64,000 nucleotides of DNA from NCBI RefSeq assembly GCF_027924105.1, contig NZ_AP026972.1, positions 558,001-622,000 on the forward strand, written 5' to 3'. This DNA is from Polynucleobacter sp. KF022. GTDB lineage: Bacteria; Pseudomonadota; Gammaproteobacteria; Burkholderiales; Burkholderiaceae. Position numbers and translations under genes: made by a program. The notes beneath the pieces were generated by a model. The model was not told the origin of the DNA. It made no database searches and saw only the letters and a list, made by a program, of their open reading frames with translations. This document shows, piece by piece, positions 50,500 through 59,041 of this stretch (its first letter is position 1; each line of letters starts with the position of its first letter).

Positions 50500-51187
50500 A
50501 GCGATGCTCCGCAATTTGGCGTACTGCAAAGGTAAATAAATTAGCTAGCAGGACAATCAACAGCAGGACTATGCCCAGTGCGAGGGCTAATGGAAGATCG
50601 CCCTTGCTTGTTTCAAGAGCAATAGCAGTAGTCATAGTTCTAGTGGAGCGATCAATATTGCCGCCCACAATCATGACGGCGCCAACCTCAGAAATGGCTC
50701 TAGCTAGGCCCGCAAGGACAGCAATCGTCAGGGAAAAGCGACAATCCCACAAAAGCCACTTAAAGCGTGATAGTGGAGGTAATTTCAGGCTTAGAAAAGA
50801 GTCCCTATGAACTCTCCAGGAATCCTCCAGGATTTGTCGGCTCAGAGCGGCGATTAAGGGGGTAGTAAGTAGTGTTTGGGCTACAACCATACCTTTGATG
50901 GTAAATAACCAGCCCCATGCCCCTAAGGGTCCTGTGCGCGATAGCATGAGGTATACCAAGACCCCAACGATCACTGTCGGCACTCCCATAAGGGTGTTCA
51001 GAGTCACAATAATCGTCTTTTTGCCGGTAAATTGTTCAGTCGCCAGAAGGGCGCCAATAGGTAGGCCTAACAGTGTGCCAATCAATAGGGCGCTGAGGCT
51101 GACCTGCAGGGAAACCATAACAATGCCCAAAACACCACCGTCTAGCTGGGCGAGTAAAGAAAGGGCGTCTTGGAAAGCTTTCAACAT
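50492..51187 (-). CDS. ABC transporter permease, TupB-like (tungstate/molybdate type)
   Basis: The 231-residue protein has about five membrane helices and the ABC-permease EAA-type loop near VLAGLARAISEVGAVMIVGG, characteristic of the TupB/ModB branch. The ATG at 51187 (MLKAFQDALSLL) precedes the first helix; upstream in-frame codons add an implausible non-membrane stretch. No periplasmic binding protein gene (tupA/modA) is adjacent: the next upstream gene is divergent and encodes a small ferredoxin-like protein. So the importer is incomplete here. Confidence 0.8.
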   Translation of the reverse strand: MLKAFQDALSLLAQLDGGVLGIVMVSLQVSLSALLIGTLLGLPIGALLATEQFTGKKTIIVTLNTLMGVPTVIVGVLVYLMLSRTGPLGAWGWLFTIKGMVVAQTLLTTPLIAALSRQILEDSWRVHRDSFLSLKLPPLSRFKWLLWDCRFSLTIAVLAGLARAISEVGAVMIVGGNIDRSTRTMTTAIALETSKGDLPLALALGIVLLLIVLLANLFTFAVRQIAEHRYG

Positions 51188-51253
51188 GCGCTTGATTCTA
51201 TCAAGGCAATGGCAAAATGGCTGTAATGAGATTGATTTCCCTATTTTCGACTT

Positions 51254-51454
51254 ATGGCTGAAGTGGTTTGCCTCTGCAACGAGGTCCTCGACGTGGATTT
51301 GCGCGAGTATTTGGATACCCATCCAATCGACTCTATTGATGAGTTGCGCGAGCAGGCCTCTATTTGCAATAAATGTATGCAGTGCCAGGATTTAATTGAG
51401 GGCGAAATCTATTTAGCGCGCGTACGGCGTCAACGTGCCGCGGGACAGTTTTAA
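51254..51454 (+). CDS. BFD-like [2Fe-2S] protein
   Basis: A 66-residue protein with four cysteines in CLC near residues 6-8 and CNKCMQC near residue 40, the pattern of the bacterioferritin-associated ferredoxin (BFD, PF04324) domain, a small helix-turn-helix [2Fe-2S] carrier. No bacterioferritin is adjacent, so the partner is unclear. It is divergent from the TupB-like permease and its stop overlaps the next ATG, which couples it to a nuclease-type hydrolase. Confidence 0.8.
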   Translation: MAEVVCLCNEVLDVDLREYLDTHPIDSIDELREQASICNKCMQCQDLIEGEIYLARVRRQRAAGQF

Positions 51455-52206
51455 TGAGCCAAAGTAATTCTTCCCGTTTTACTGTTTTGAGTATGAATGT
51501 TCACAAGGGTGTATCACCCTTGCATCGACATGCCACGATTTATCAGTTGCGCCAAAAAATGCGCACTCAATATCCAGACCTCCTTTTTTTACAAGAATTG
51601 CAACAAGAGCATCGAGGAAGATTAAGACGTTTTGGGCAATGGCCGCTGACAGAGTTAACTCACTTCCTCTCCGAGGATTTTTGGCAGCACTGGCATTATG
51701 GAAAAAATGTGGAGTATCGCAATGGGCATCATGGCAATGCCATTCTCTCAAGGCATCCTCAGCAAAAAGGAAATAACTACGATATCTCAGCCTATCGCTT
51801 TGAGAGTCGGGGACTACTTCATAGTATTACCAGTCTGGATGGCATTGATACGCCCATTCATTGTTTTTGCGTGCATCTGGCGCTCTTTGAACGTGGCAGA
51901 GAGCGGCAGCTCGAGGCTATCATTAGGCGCATTCGAGATTTGACGCAAGATGGGCCTACGATTGTTGCAGGAGACTTTAATGATTGGCGTAATCGTGTAA
52001 GTGCGCCAATGAAGGCTGCTGGATTTAATGAGGTCTTTGAGACACTCACTGGATCACCAGCCAAAACATTTCCGAGTGTGAGGCCGTTACTTCCAATGGA
52101 TAGGATTTATGTACGCGGACTCAAAATTCATTCTGCGGAAATTTTGCATGAGTGGCTTAATTTGTCTGATCATCTAGGTATTACTGCTGAATTGGAACTT
52201 GTATGA
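51454..52206 (+). CDS. Endonuclease/exonuclease/phosphatase family hydrolase (YbhP-like)
   Basis: The 250-residue protein has the EEP fold with LSMNVHKGVSPLHRH, the Glu in LFLQELQQEH, HGNAILSRHP, the His in FCVHLALFERGR, VAGDFNDWRN and the final SDHLGI. The substrate could be nucleic acid or phosphate ester. Gene order EEP then cardiolipin synthase resembles ybhP-clsB(ybhO) of E. coli. The stop overlaps the cls start by four bases, so they are coupled. Confidence 0.86.
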   Translation: MSQSNSSRFTVLSMNVHKGVSPLHRHATIYQLRQKMRTQYPDLLFLQELQQEHRGRLRRFGQWPLTELTHFLSEDFWQHWHYGKNVEYRNGHHGNAILSRHPQQKGNNYDISAYRFESRGLLHSITSLDGIDTPIHCFCVHLALFERGRERQLEAIIRRIRDLTQDGPTIVAGDFNDWRNRVSAPMKAAGFNEVFETLTGSPAKTFPSVRPLLPMDRIYVRGLKIHSAEILHEWLNLSDHLGITAELELV

Positions 52207-53678
52207 ATATTATGGCGTTTATTTTTGGATCCCTTTTCGGGTTCTCTCTCATATGGGTTCCGATAGTGCATGTCATTATTGTGCTTCTATTTGGCCTTCA
52301 TTTAATTTCGGTTAGAAGGCCGGTTGGCGTAGCATTTGCATGGTTTCTGATCGTCATATTGATACCCCTTTTGGGAATTTCATTGTATGTTCTGATAGGC
52401 GAGAGACCTGTAGGTCGAAAGCTGACGCGCAAGATTGTGCGCATGAACCATGAGTATGAAAAACTCACTGAGACGATGCGTCAGGAGTTTGCGGCTGATA
52501 GACAGCAGTTGCCAGTTGAGGGTAGGGCCCTCAGTCTTTTGGCTGAGTCTAAAAATGGTTCACCAGTAGTAGCTGGCAACAAAATTGAACTGCATACAAA
52601 CTCACTCAAAATCTTGCATAATTTTATTGATGAGATTAATAACGCTAAGAAGAGCTTGCATCTGGAGTTTTATATTTGGGCTCTCGGCGGGGATGCCGAT
52701 AGAGTTTGTGAGGCTTTAATTGCAGCATCTCAGCGCGGCGTAGCCTGTCGTGTACTACTAGATTCTCTGGGTAGTAAAGATTGGTTTAAGTCTCCATGGC
52801 CGGCACGTTTTCGTAAAGCGGGGATTGAGGTAACGGAGGCGTTACCAATTCAGATTGGCCGCTTTCAGTTCCGTCGCGCCGATTTACGTCTACACCGCAA
52901 GATATTCGTTATTGATGGTGCTGTAGTGTGGACAGGCAGTATGAATCTAGTTGACCCGCGGACGTTTAAGCAAGACTCAGGTGTAGGTGAATGGGTTGAT
53001 GCCATGGTTCGCATTGAAGGCCCAGTTGCATCACAGTTTGAATTGACCTTTGCATTCGATTGGAGTGTTGACAACCCGAATATCACCAACTTTAGGGATC
53101 GTGAGCCACCTTCCTCTCCTCATGCTGGTGGCGCTTTGGCTCAGGAGTTCTCTTCAGGGCCGGTTTATCGTGACGATATCTTGTATCAAGTTCTACTCTC
53201 GGCCATTATGGATGCCCGTGAAGAGTTGACCATTACTACACCTTATTTTGGTCCAGATGATGGTTTAATTCAAGCGCTGATGGCTGCGGCAGCCAGAGGC
53301 GTTAAGGTCACCTTGATTGTTCCTAAGTTGAATGATTCCACGCTAGTTGCTTGGAGTAGTAAAAGCTTCTATGAGGATTTGATGAACTCTGGAGTAATTA
53401 TTGCGGAGTTCCATGGCGGCTTACTGCACACTAAGAGCTTATTAATTGATAAGCGCATTGCCGTCTTTGGCTCTGTTAATTTTGATCAACGAAGCCTACG
53501 TCTGAATTTTGAAATCAGTCTGATTGTTTACAACGTTGATTTTTGCGCTAAGTTAGAAAAATTAATTGAGTCTTATTTGGCACAAGCTGATTATGTGGAT
53601 CCAAAAGCTTGGGCAAAACGACCAACTTGGCGTCGTTATCTAGAGAATGCGGCGCACCTTACTTCGCCACTGCTTTAA
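52203..53678 (+). CDS. Cardiolipin synthase, phospholipase D type
   Basis: The 491-residue protein has two N-terminal membrane helices (FIFGSLFGFSLIW and VAFAWFLIVILI) and two HKD motifs: His231-x-Lys233-x4-Asp238 in HRKIFVID and His409-x-Lys411-x4-Asp416 in HTKSLLID, each followed by a GS-x-N block. These are the catalytic residues for transphosphatidylation to make cardiolipin. The paired N-terminal helices fit ClsA better than ClsB; the gene order with an EEP protein recalls clsB. Convergent with the CoA transferase gene, overlapping by four bases. Confidence 0.9.
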   Translation: MNIMAFIFGSLFGFSLIWVPIVHVIIVLLFGLHLISVRRPVGVAFAWFLIVILIPLLGISLYVLIGERPVGRKLTRKIVRMNHEYEKLTETMRQEFAADRQQLPVEGRALSLLAESKNGSPVVAGNKIELHTNSLKILHNFIDEINNAKKSLHLEFYIWALGGDADRVCEALIAASQRGVACRVLLDSLGSKDWFKSPWPARFRKAGIEVTEALPIQIGRFQFRRADLRLHRKIFVIDGAVVWTGSMNLVDPRTFKQDSGVGEWVDAMVRIEGPVASQFELTFAFDWSVDNPNITNFRDREPPSSPHAGGALAQEFSSGPVYRDDILYQVLLSAIMDAREELTITTPYFGPDDGLIQALMAAAARGVKVTLIVPKLNDSTLVAWSSKSFYEDLMNSGVIIAEFHGGLLHTKSLLIDKRIAVFGSVNFDQRSLRLNFEISLIVYNVDFCAKLEKLIESYLAQADYVDPKAWAKRPTWRRYLENAAHLTSPLL

Positions 53679-54859
53679 ATCGCGCCATTAGCTCGCATAG
53701 ACGCTATCTCAGACTCGGAAAGCCCGAGCTCTTTGAGGATGGAGTCGGTGTGCTCTCCTACCGCAGGAATGGGATCCATGCGGTATTCATAGCTGTCATT
53801 GAGGCCTGGAGGCAGAAGGGCAGCAATAGCGCCGTTTGGGGTGCCAACCTCAGTCCAGCGATTGCGTGCTTTGAGTTGCTGATGCTTCCAAAGGCCTGCC
53901 ATATCATTGAGATGCGCATTTGCAATTTGCGCCTTCTCTAATCTGGCAATCAGCTGTTCTGAAGTGAGCTTACTAAAGCAAGCATCAATAATTTCTAAGA
54001 GCTCAGCACGTTTTTCATTGCGCTTAAAGTTGCGATCAAATCGCTCATCCAATGCAAGTGCTGGATTTTCTAATACCGTTTCGCAAAACTGTACCCATTC
54101 ACGCTCGTTTTGAAGACCCAACATAACCGTTTTGCCGTCACCCGCTTTAAATGGCCCGTATGGATAAATAGTTGCGTGTGATGCGCCATTTCTAGGTGGT
54201 GGTTCTGCACCTTTGTAGGCGTAATACATTGGGAAGCTCATCCACTCGCTTAATGCCTCCAGCATGGAGATATCAATTACCGTGCCTTTCCCAGTTTTCC
54301 CTCTTTGCAGTAATGCTGCCAAGATATTCGTATAGGCATACATCCCTGCGGCAATATCAGCAATCGAGTTACCAGCTTTGCTAGGCGTTTCCGGCGTTCC
54401 GGTAATTGAAAGAAAGCCTGCTTCGCTTTGGATTAGGAGGTCGTAAGCCTTTTTGTCTCGATAAGGCCCATCGTTCCCGTAGCCTGAGATGGCGCAGGTA
54501 ATTAAGCCAGGATTTTCTTTTTGCAAAACCTCTGGGCTCAGGCCCATACGAGAGGCCGCACCTGGCGCAAGATTCTGAATAAAGACATCAGCTGTTTTTA
54601 ATAAATTTTTCAGTATTGCAATTGCAGAGTCTTGTTTGAGGTCAAGGGTCAAACTCTCCTTAGACCGATTGACCCAAACAAAGTGAGAGGAGAGGCCCTC
54701 AACTTGGGTGTCATAGCCTCTCGCAAAATCTCCACCGCCAGGACGCTCAATTTTAATAATGCGCGCGCCTAAATCAGCCAGTTGTCGAGTGCAGAATGGC
54801 GCTGCAATAACGTGCTCGAGTGCAACAACCGTAATTCCATCTAAAGGACGAACGTTCAT
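53675..54859 (-). CDS. CaiB/BaiF-type CoA transferase
   Basis: Class III CoA transferase that moves CoA between acids through an aspartyl-CoA intermediate. The 394-residue protein starts LDGITVVALEHVIAAPFCTRQ, has the Ser/Lys-rich WVNRSKESLTLDLK, and the catalytic Asp168 in NSIADIAAGMYAYTN. The C-terminal LLPPGLNDSYEYRMDPIPAVGEHT is normal. Substrate unknown. An acyl-CoA dehydrogenase gene lies 12 bases upstream on the same strand, suggesting a short acid-catabolic route. Confidence 0.88.
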   Translation of the reverse strand: MNVRPLDGITVVALEHVIAAPFCTRQLADLGARIIKIERPGGGDFARGYDTQVEGLSSHFVWVNRSKESLTLDLKQDSAIAILKNLLKTADVFIQNLAPGAASRMGLSPEVLQKENPGLITCAISGYGNDGPYRDKKAYDLLIQSEAGFLSITGTPETPSKAGNSIADIAAGMYAYTNILAALLQRGKTGKGTVIDISMLEALSEWMSFPMYYAYKGAEPPPRNGASHATIYPYGPFKAGDGKTVMLGLQNEREWVQFCETVLENPALALDERFDRNFKRNEKRAELLEIIDACFSKLTSEQLIARLEKAQIANAHLNDMAGLWKHQQLKARNRWTEVGTPNGAIAALLPPGLNDSYEYRMDPIPAVGEHTDSILKELGLSESEIASMRANGAI

Positions 54860-54871
54860 AAGAATCGCTTT

Positions 54872-56041
54872 TTAGAAAGATCTTGGTAAGCCAAGAACAT
54901 GTTCGGCAATGTAGGAGTAAATCAAATTGGTTGAAATTGGCGCCACTTGATACAGGCGAGTCTCCCTAAACTTGCGTTCTACATCGTATTCATTAGCAAA
55001 GCCAAAACCGCCATGCGTCTGAAGGCAGACATTGGCAGCTTCCCAGGATGCTTTAGCAGCCAGGTATTTGGCCATATTGGCTTCTGGCCCACAGGGTTGG
55101 TGGTTATCAAATAATTCACATGCTTTAAAGCGCATGAGATTAGCTGCTTCAGTTTCAATATAGCTATCTGCAATCGGGAATTGGATGCCTTGGTTTTTGC
55201 CAATTGGGCGATCAAATACAACACGGTCATTGGCATAGCGACGTGCACGATCAATAAACCAATAGGCATCGCCAATACATTCTGCGGCGATTAAGACGCG
55301 TTCTGCATTTAGGCCATCAAGGATGTATTTAAAACCTTGGCCTTCTGTGCCAATCAAGTTTTCCGCTGGAATTTCTAGATTATCAAAGAACACTTCATTG
55401 GTTTCATGGTTGACCATATTAGCAATCGGTCGAACTTCCATGCCTTCGCCGATTGCATCGGCAAGGTTCACGATAAAGATCGACATACCTTCGGATTTGC
55501 GTTGCACTTCACTGATTGGCGTAGTGCGCGCAAGTAAGATCATGAGATCTGAGTGTTGAATACGAGAGATCCACACCTTTTGACCATTCACTACATACTT
55601 ATCACCCTTTTTAACTGCAGTGGTTTTTAATTTGGTCGTATCGGTTCCAGTGGTGGGTTCTGTAACAGCCATACTTTGAAGGCGCAGCTCACCTGATGCA
55701 ATTTTGGGTAAGTACATTTTTTTCTGAGCTTCAGAGCCGTGACGTAACAGGGTGCCCATGTTGTACATCTGTCCATGACATGAACCTGAATTGCCGCCAG
55801 AAAAATTAATTTCTTCCATGATGACGGAGGCTTCAGCAAGGCCTAAGCCAGAGCCGCCGTATTCTTCTGGAATTAATGCGGCCAACCATCCGGCCTTAGT
55901 CATGGCATCTACAAAAGCTTCCGGATAATCTCTCTCATGATCAATCTTTTGCCAATAAGCGGAATCAAAGGAGCCGCAGAGGTCACGCAAGGCTTCGCGC
56001 ATTTCTTGGTATTGGTCAGGTTTAGGGATAGGGTGACTCAT
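54872..56041 (-). CDS. Acyl-CoA dehydrogenase
   Basis: Flavoprotein that forms trans-2-enoyl-CoA. The 389-residue protein has the N-terminal helical domain, the beta domain with MAVTEPTTGTDTTKLKTTAV, and the C-terminal helical domain with QTHGGFGFANEYDVERKFRE. The usual catalytic-Glu loop (YEGT) is replaced by LYQVAPISTN; the alternative base at Glu247 in GLNAERVL matches the position used by isovaleryl-CoA-type enzymes. So the base is likely in helix G and the substrate branched or unusual; that is inference. Cotranscribed with the CaiB-type transferase. Confidence 0.88.
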   Translation of the reverse strand: MSHPIPKPDQYQEMREALRDLCGSFDSAYWQKIDHERDYPEAFVDAMTKAGWLAALIPEEYGGSGLGLAEASVIMEEINFSGGNSGSCHGQMYNMGTLLRHGSEAQKKMYLPKIASGELRLQSMAVTEPTTGTDTTKLKTTAVKKGDKYVVNGQKVWISRIQHSDLMILLARTTPISEVQRKSEGMSIFIVNLADAIGEGMEVRPIANMVNHETNEVFFDNLEIPAENLIGTEGQGFKYILDGLNAERVLIAAECIGDAYWFIDRARRYANDRVVFDRPIGKNQGIQFPIADSYIETEAANLMRFKACELFDNHQPCGPEANMAKYLAAKASWEAANVCLQTHGGFGFANEYDVERKFRETRLYQVAPISTNLIYSYIAEHVLGLPRSF

Positions 56042-56243
56042 GAATGTCTCGATTTATAGGTTTTATGGTTTATTTGCCAATTAAGGCATTAGTTTAAGCA
56101 AGATTTGAAATTCTTGGATATTGGCCAAAACAAGGCAAAATAGACCAAATGAGACCTGGAGAGAAGATAGAAATAAATACAGACGGATGCCATCCGGTGC
56201 CATCTGTTCGCCTAATCAAACATATGCAAGCGACGGTTGCTTA

Positions 56244-56747
56244 ATGGAGCATATGTTTGAGCATTTTTTTTCGTGGTTTGGAATGCCCTCTGTCGGATTG
56301 CCGGCAGTATTTATTAGCGCATTTATTTCTGCCACATTAATTCCAGCTGGATCTGAACCTATTTTATTTGGGTACATCACTCTGAATCCGCACTTATTTT
56401 GGGTTGCCATTATGGTTGCCACAGTCGGCAATACTATGGGTGGAATGGTGGATTGGTGGCTTGGGGTTATCGCCCGCAATAGTTTTAAATCCATGGATGA
56501 ACCTAGTAACAGTCGCCTGAAGCGGTGGCTAGAAAATTGGGGCCCTAAATTACTATTGCTTTCCTGGCTTCCGGGTCTTGGTGACCCCCTATGTTTAGCG
56601 GCCGGCTGGTTAAAACTTCCTTGGCAGCCATGTCTTGTTTATATGTTCATAGGCAAGCTATTGCGCTTCATTATGTTCACCTGGCTCCTCACCCTGGTTC
56701 CAGATAGCTTTTGGCACCAGTTAGGCCGCTGGCTGCATCTGATCTAA
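56244..56747 (+). CDS. YqaA-like DedA/SNARE-associated membrane protein
   Basis: The 167-residue membrane protein has the YqaA-type layout: FISAFISATLIPAGSEPILFGY, MVATVGNTMGGMVDWWLG, then FKS-acidic linker, WGPKLLLLSWLPGLGDPLCLAAGWLKLPW split over the last third, and a final helix. DedA relatives are linked to lipid flipping and proton motive force. I start at the ATG at 56244 (MEHMFEHFF); the frame is open to 56121 but the extra residues are hydrophilic with no relation. About 200 bases separate it from the divergent dehydrogenase gene. Confidence 0.78.
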   Translation: MEHMFEHFFSWFGMPSVGLPAVFISAFISATLIPAGSEPILFGYITLNPHLFWVAIMVATVGNTMGGMVDWWLGVIARNSFKSMDEPSNSRLKRWLENWGPKLLLLSWLPGLGDPLCLAAGWLKLPWQPCLVYMFIGKLLRFIMFTWLLTLVPDSFWHQLGRWLHLI

Positions 56748-56815
56748 GTCCCGGATCCTGTAACATCAAGTTTTGGGCAAAAAAGCCCTTTGGTCAACTT
56801 GATACGGTAAATGAA

Positions 56816-57592
56816 ATGTCCACATTAAAAGGTAAAACTGCGCTAGTCACTGGCTCAACTAGTGGTATTGGCTTAGGTATGGCAATTGCGTTAGCAAAGC
56901 AAGGCGCCAATATTATGGTTAACGGTTTTGGTGAAAAAGATGAAGCCATTGCCAAAATTAAAGCTTGTGGAGTGGAGGTTGAATATCACGGTGCCGATAT
57001 GAGCAAGCCTGCTGAAATTGAAGATCTCATCAAGCAAACTGAAAAGCGCTTCGGCTCATTAGATATTTTGGTTAATAACGCTGGCATTCAATACACTGCA
57101 AATATTGAAGAGTTTCCAACAGACAAATGGGATGCGATCATCGCCATCAATTTGAGCTCTGCTTTTCATACAACGCATCATGCTTTGCCTGGTATGAAGA
57201 AGCGTAATTGGGGTCGCATTATTAATATTGCTTCTGTTCATGGCTTAGTGGCCTCTACTCAGAAAGCAGCTTATGTTGCTGCCAAACATGGCATTGTTGG
57301 TCTCACTAAAGTGACTGCTCTAGAGAACGCGCGCACTGGCATTACTTGTAATGCGATTTGCCCGGGCTGGGTTTTAACCCCTTTGGTTCAAAAACAGGTC
57401 GATGCTCGCGCTGAGCGTGAAGGCATTTCTAATGAGGCTGCGAAGACTGCCTTGGTCTCTGAAAAACAGCCGTCTGGTGAGTTTGTGAGTCCCGAGCAAT
57501 TAGCAGCCCTGGCAGTGTTTCTATGCGGACCAGATGCTTCTGAGGTGCGTGGAGTGGCTTGGAATATGGATGGTGGCTGGACGGCTCAATAA
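56816..57592 (+). CDS. bdhA: 3-hydroxybutyrate dehydrogenase (SDR)
   Basis: NAD-dependent short-chain dehydrogenase converting 3-hydroxybutyrate to acetoacetate, used in PHB breakdown. The 258-residue protein has TGSTSGIGLGMA, NNAGIQ, the catalytic Ser in NIASVHGLVA and Tyr-x3-Lys in YVAAKHGIVG, and the family end GVAWNMDGGWTAQ. The ATG at 56816 (MSTLKGKTALVTG) is the family start; upstream in-frame codons extend into the previous gene. A strong terminator follows. Confidence 0.88.
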   Translation: MSTLKGKTALVTGSTSGIGLGMAIALAKQGANIMVNGFGEKDEAIAKIKACGVEVEYHGADMSKPAEIEDLIKQTEKRFGSLDILVNNAGIQYTANIEEFPTDKWDAIIAINLSSAFHTTHHALPGMKKRNWGRIINIASVHGLVASTQKAAYVAAKHGIVGLTKVTALENARTGITCNAICPGWVLTPLVQKQVDARAEREGISNEAAKTALVSEKQPSGEFVSPEQLAALAVFLCGPDASEVRGVAWNMDGGWTAQ

Positions 57593-57617
57593 GCTGCAGA
57601 ACCCTTGCTCTTATCGG

Positions 57618-57650
57618 ATGCCGGCGAGCCTATTGCCGGCATTTCTTTTT
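57618..57650 (+). terminator. Intrinsic terminator after bdhA
   Basis: An 8-bp GC-rich stem (ATGCCGGC pairing with GCCGGCAT) with a nine-base loop is followed by TTCTTTTT. Confidence 0.82.
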
Positions 57651-57717
57651 ATAGTTGGGTCTTGAGATATGGGGGTACAGCATTTACTTGCCCCTCAAAC
57701 AAAAAAGTCAGAATAGT

Positions 57718-57743
57718 CTATAGTTATCCCAAAATAACCTATA
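57718..57743. promoter_or_regulatory. Dyad in the sodB promoter region
   Basis: GTTAT-CCCAAA-ATAAC (57723-57738) flanked by TATA on both sides makes an almost symmetric element about 30-55 bases before the sodB ATG. It does not match the Fur or FNR consensus. It may be an operator; the regulator is unknown. Confidence 0.35.
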
Positions 57744-57774
57744 TTTTTGCTTAATGAAATTTAAAGGAATACAA

Positions 57775-58356
57775 ATGGAACATACCTTACCTCAGTTACC
57801 TTACGCGCTAGATGCTTTGACCCCTTATATTTCTAAGGAAACTTTGGAGTATCACTATGGCAAGCATCACCAGACATACGTCACTAATTTGAATAATTTA
57901 ATTAAGGGCACTGAGTTTGAGAATTCCTCCCTTGAAGAGATTGTTAAAAAATCTTCCGGCGGTATTTTTAATAATGCAGCCCAAGTTTGGAATCACACTT
58001 TTTATTGGTTTGGCATGAAGCCGAATGGCGGTGGAGCTCCTACTGGTGCATTGGCCGATGCCATTAATGCTAAGTGGGGATCATTTGATAAATTCAAAGA
58101 AGAATTCACCAAATGCGCAGTTGGAACTTTCGGATCAGGTTGGGCATGGTTGGTTAAGAAGGCAGATGGCAGTCTTGATCTAGTTTCTACCAGCAATGCA
58201 GCAACTCCTCTTACTACCGATGCTAAAGCTCTTTTGACATGCGACGTTTGGGAGCATGCCTACTATATCGATACTCGCAATGCGCGACCAAAGTATCTGG
58301 AAAACTTTTGGAATGTGGTGAATTGGGATTTTGCTAGTCAGAATTTTGCTAAGTAA
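57775..58356 (+). CDS. sodB: Superoxide dismutase, Fe type
   Basis: Disproportionates superoxide in the cytoplasm. Metal ligands are His27 (HYGKHH), the His in QVWNHTFYW, and the Asp and His of [19 protein letters not shown] and [11 protein letters not shown] are the SodB-type blocks. The 193-residue protein begins at the ATG at 57775 with AAAGGA upstream; an in-frame ATG at 57754 would add seven residues and is less likely. It opens the oxidative-stress region and has its own dyad-bearing promoter. Confidence 0.94.
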   Translation: MEHTLPQLPYALDALTPYISKETLEYHYGKHHQTYVTNLNNLIKGTEFENSSLEEIVKKSSGGIFNNAAQVWNHTFYWFGMKPNGGGAPTGALADAINAKWGSFDKFKEEFTKCAVGTFGSGWAWLVKKADGSLDLVSTSNAATPLTTDAKALLTCDVWEHAYYIDTRNARPKYLENFWNVVNWDFASQNFAK

Positions 58357-58382
58357 TTATTTTTAATAATCTGGAAAATCTT

Positions 58383-58976
58383 ATGGCTTCTATCTTGACC
58401 TCGCTAGGCCGCACAGTTTTAGCTGGCTTTGTACTTCTCTTTTTAATCATCTTTGCATTGGGCGGAAACTTTAGTTCTGCTGAGCTCCCATTTATTTTCC
58501 GTTGGTTACACGTGATGTTTGGTGTGATGTGGATCGGTTTGCTCTGGTACTTTAACTTTGTGCAAATCCCTTCTATGCCAAAGATTCCTGATGAGCAAAA
58601 ACCAGCGATTGGTAAAGTGATTGCCCCAACTGCATTATTTTGGTTCCGTTACGCAGCTTTGTTAACTGTTGTTACTGGTTTGATCGTTGCAGGTTTAAGT
58701 GGTTACTTGCATCAAGCATTCACATTGCAAGCTCCATTCCGTGCAATTGGCTTGGGTATGTGGATCGCGTTGATCATGGCCTTTAACGTTTGGTTCATTA
58801 TTTGGCCAAATCAGAAGCGTGCCCTTGGTATCGTTGCTGCCGAGGCAGATGCAAAAGCAAAGTCTGCTCGTGTTGCGATGCTGACATCCCGTTTAAACAC
58901 AATCCTATCTATCCCGATGTTGTTTTTGATGGTTGCTCAATCACACAACACAACTTGGTTCGTGATTGTTTCTTAA
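58383..58976 (+). CDS. PuuD-like integral membrane protein
   Basis: The 197-residue protein has five or six hydrophobic helices with WLHVMFGVMWIGLLWYFNFVQ, a block like the membrane part of urate hydroxylase PuuD (COG3748), and ALIMAFNVWFIIWPNQK. PuuD itself also carries a C-terminal cytochrome c domain, absent here, so this is the short membrane-only form. The role is unknown to me; urate metabolism genes are not nearby. It starts 26 bases after sodB and is followed by a strong bidirectional terminator. Confidence 0.65.
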   Translation: MASILTSLGRTVLAGFVLLFLIIFALGGNFSSAELPFIFRWLHVMFGVMWIGLLWYFNFVQIPSMPKIPDEQKPAIGKVIAPTALFWFRYAALLTVVTGLIVAGLSGYLHQAFTLQAPFRAIGLGMWIALIMAFNVWFIIWPNQKRALGIVAAEADAKAKSARVAMLTSRLNTILSIPMLFLMVAQSHNTTWFVIVS

Positions 58977-58996
58977 TCACCGCTAGCTGCATAAAG

Positions 58997-59026
58997 AAAA
59001 GGCCCGCAATGCGGGCCTTTTTATTT
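58997..59026. terminator. Bidirectional intrinsic terminator
   Basis: An 11-bp perfect stem (AAAAGGCCCGC pairing with GCGGGCCTTTT) with an AAT loop has a T run on one side and an A run on the other, so it ends the sodB unit and the convergent reductase gene. Confidence 0.9.
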
Positions 59027-59041
59027 CTGTATCGATGTTGC

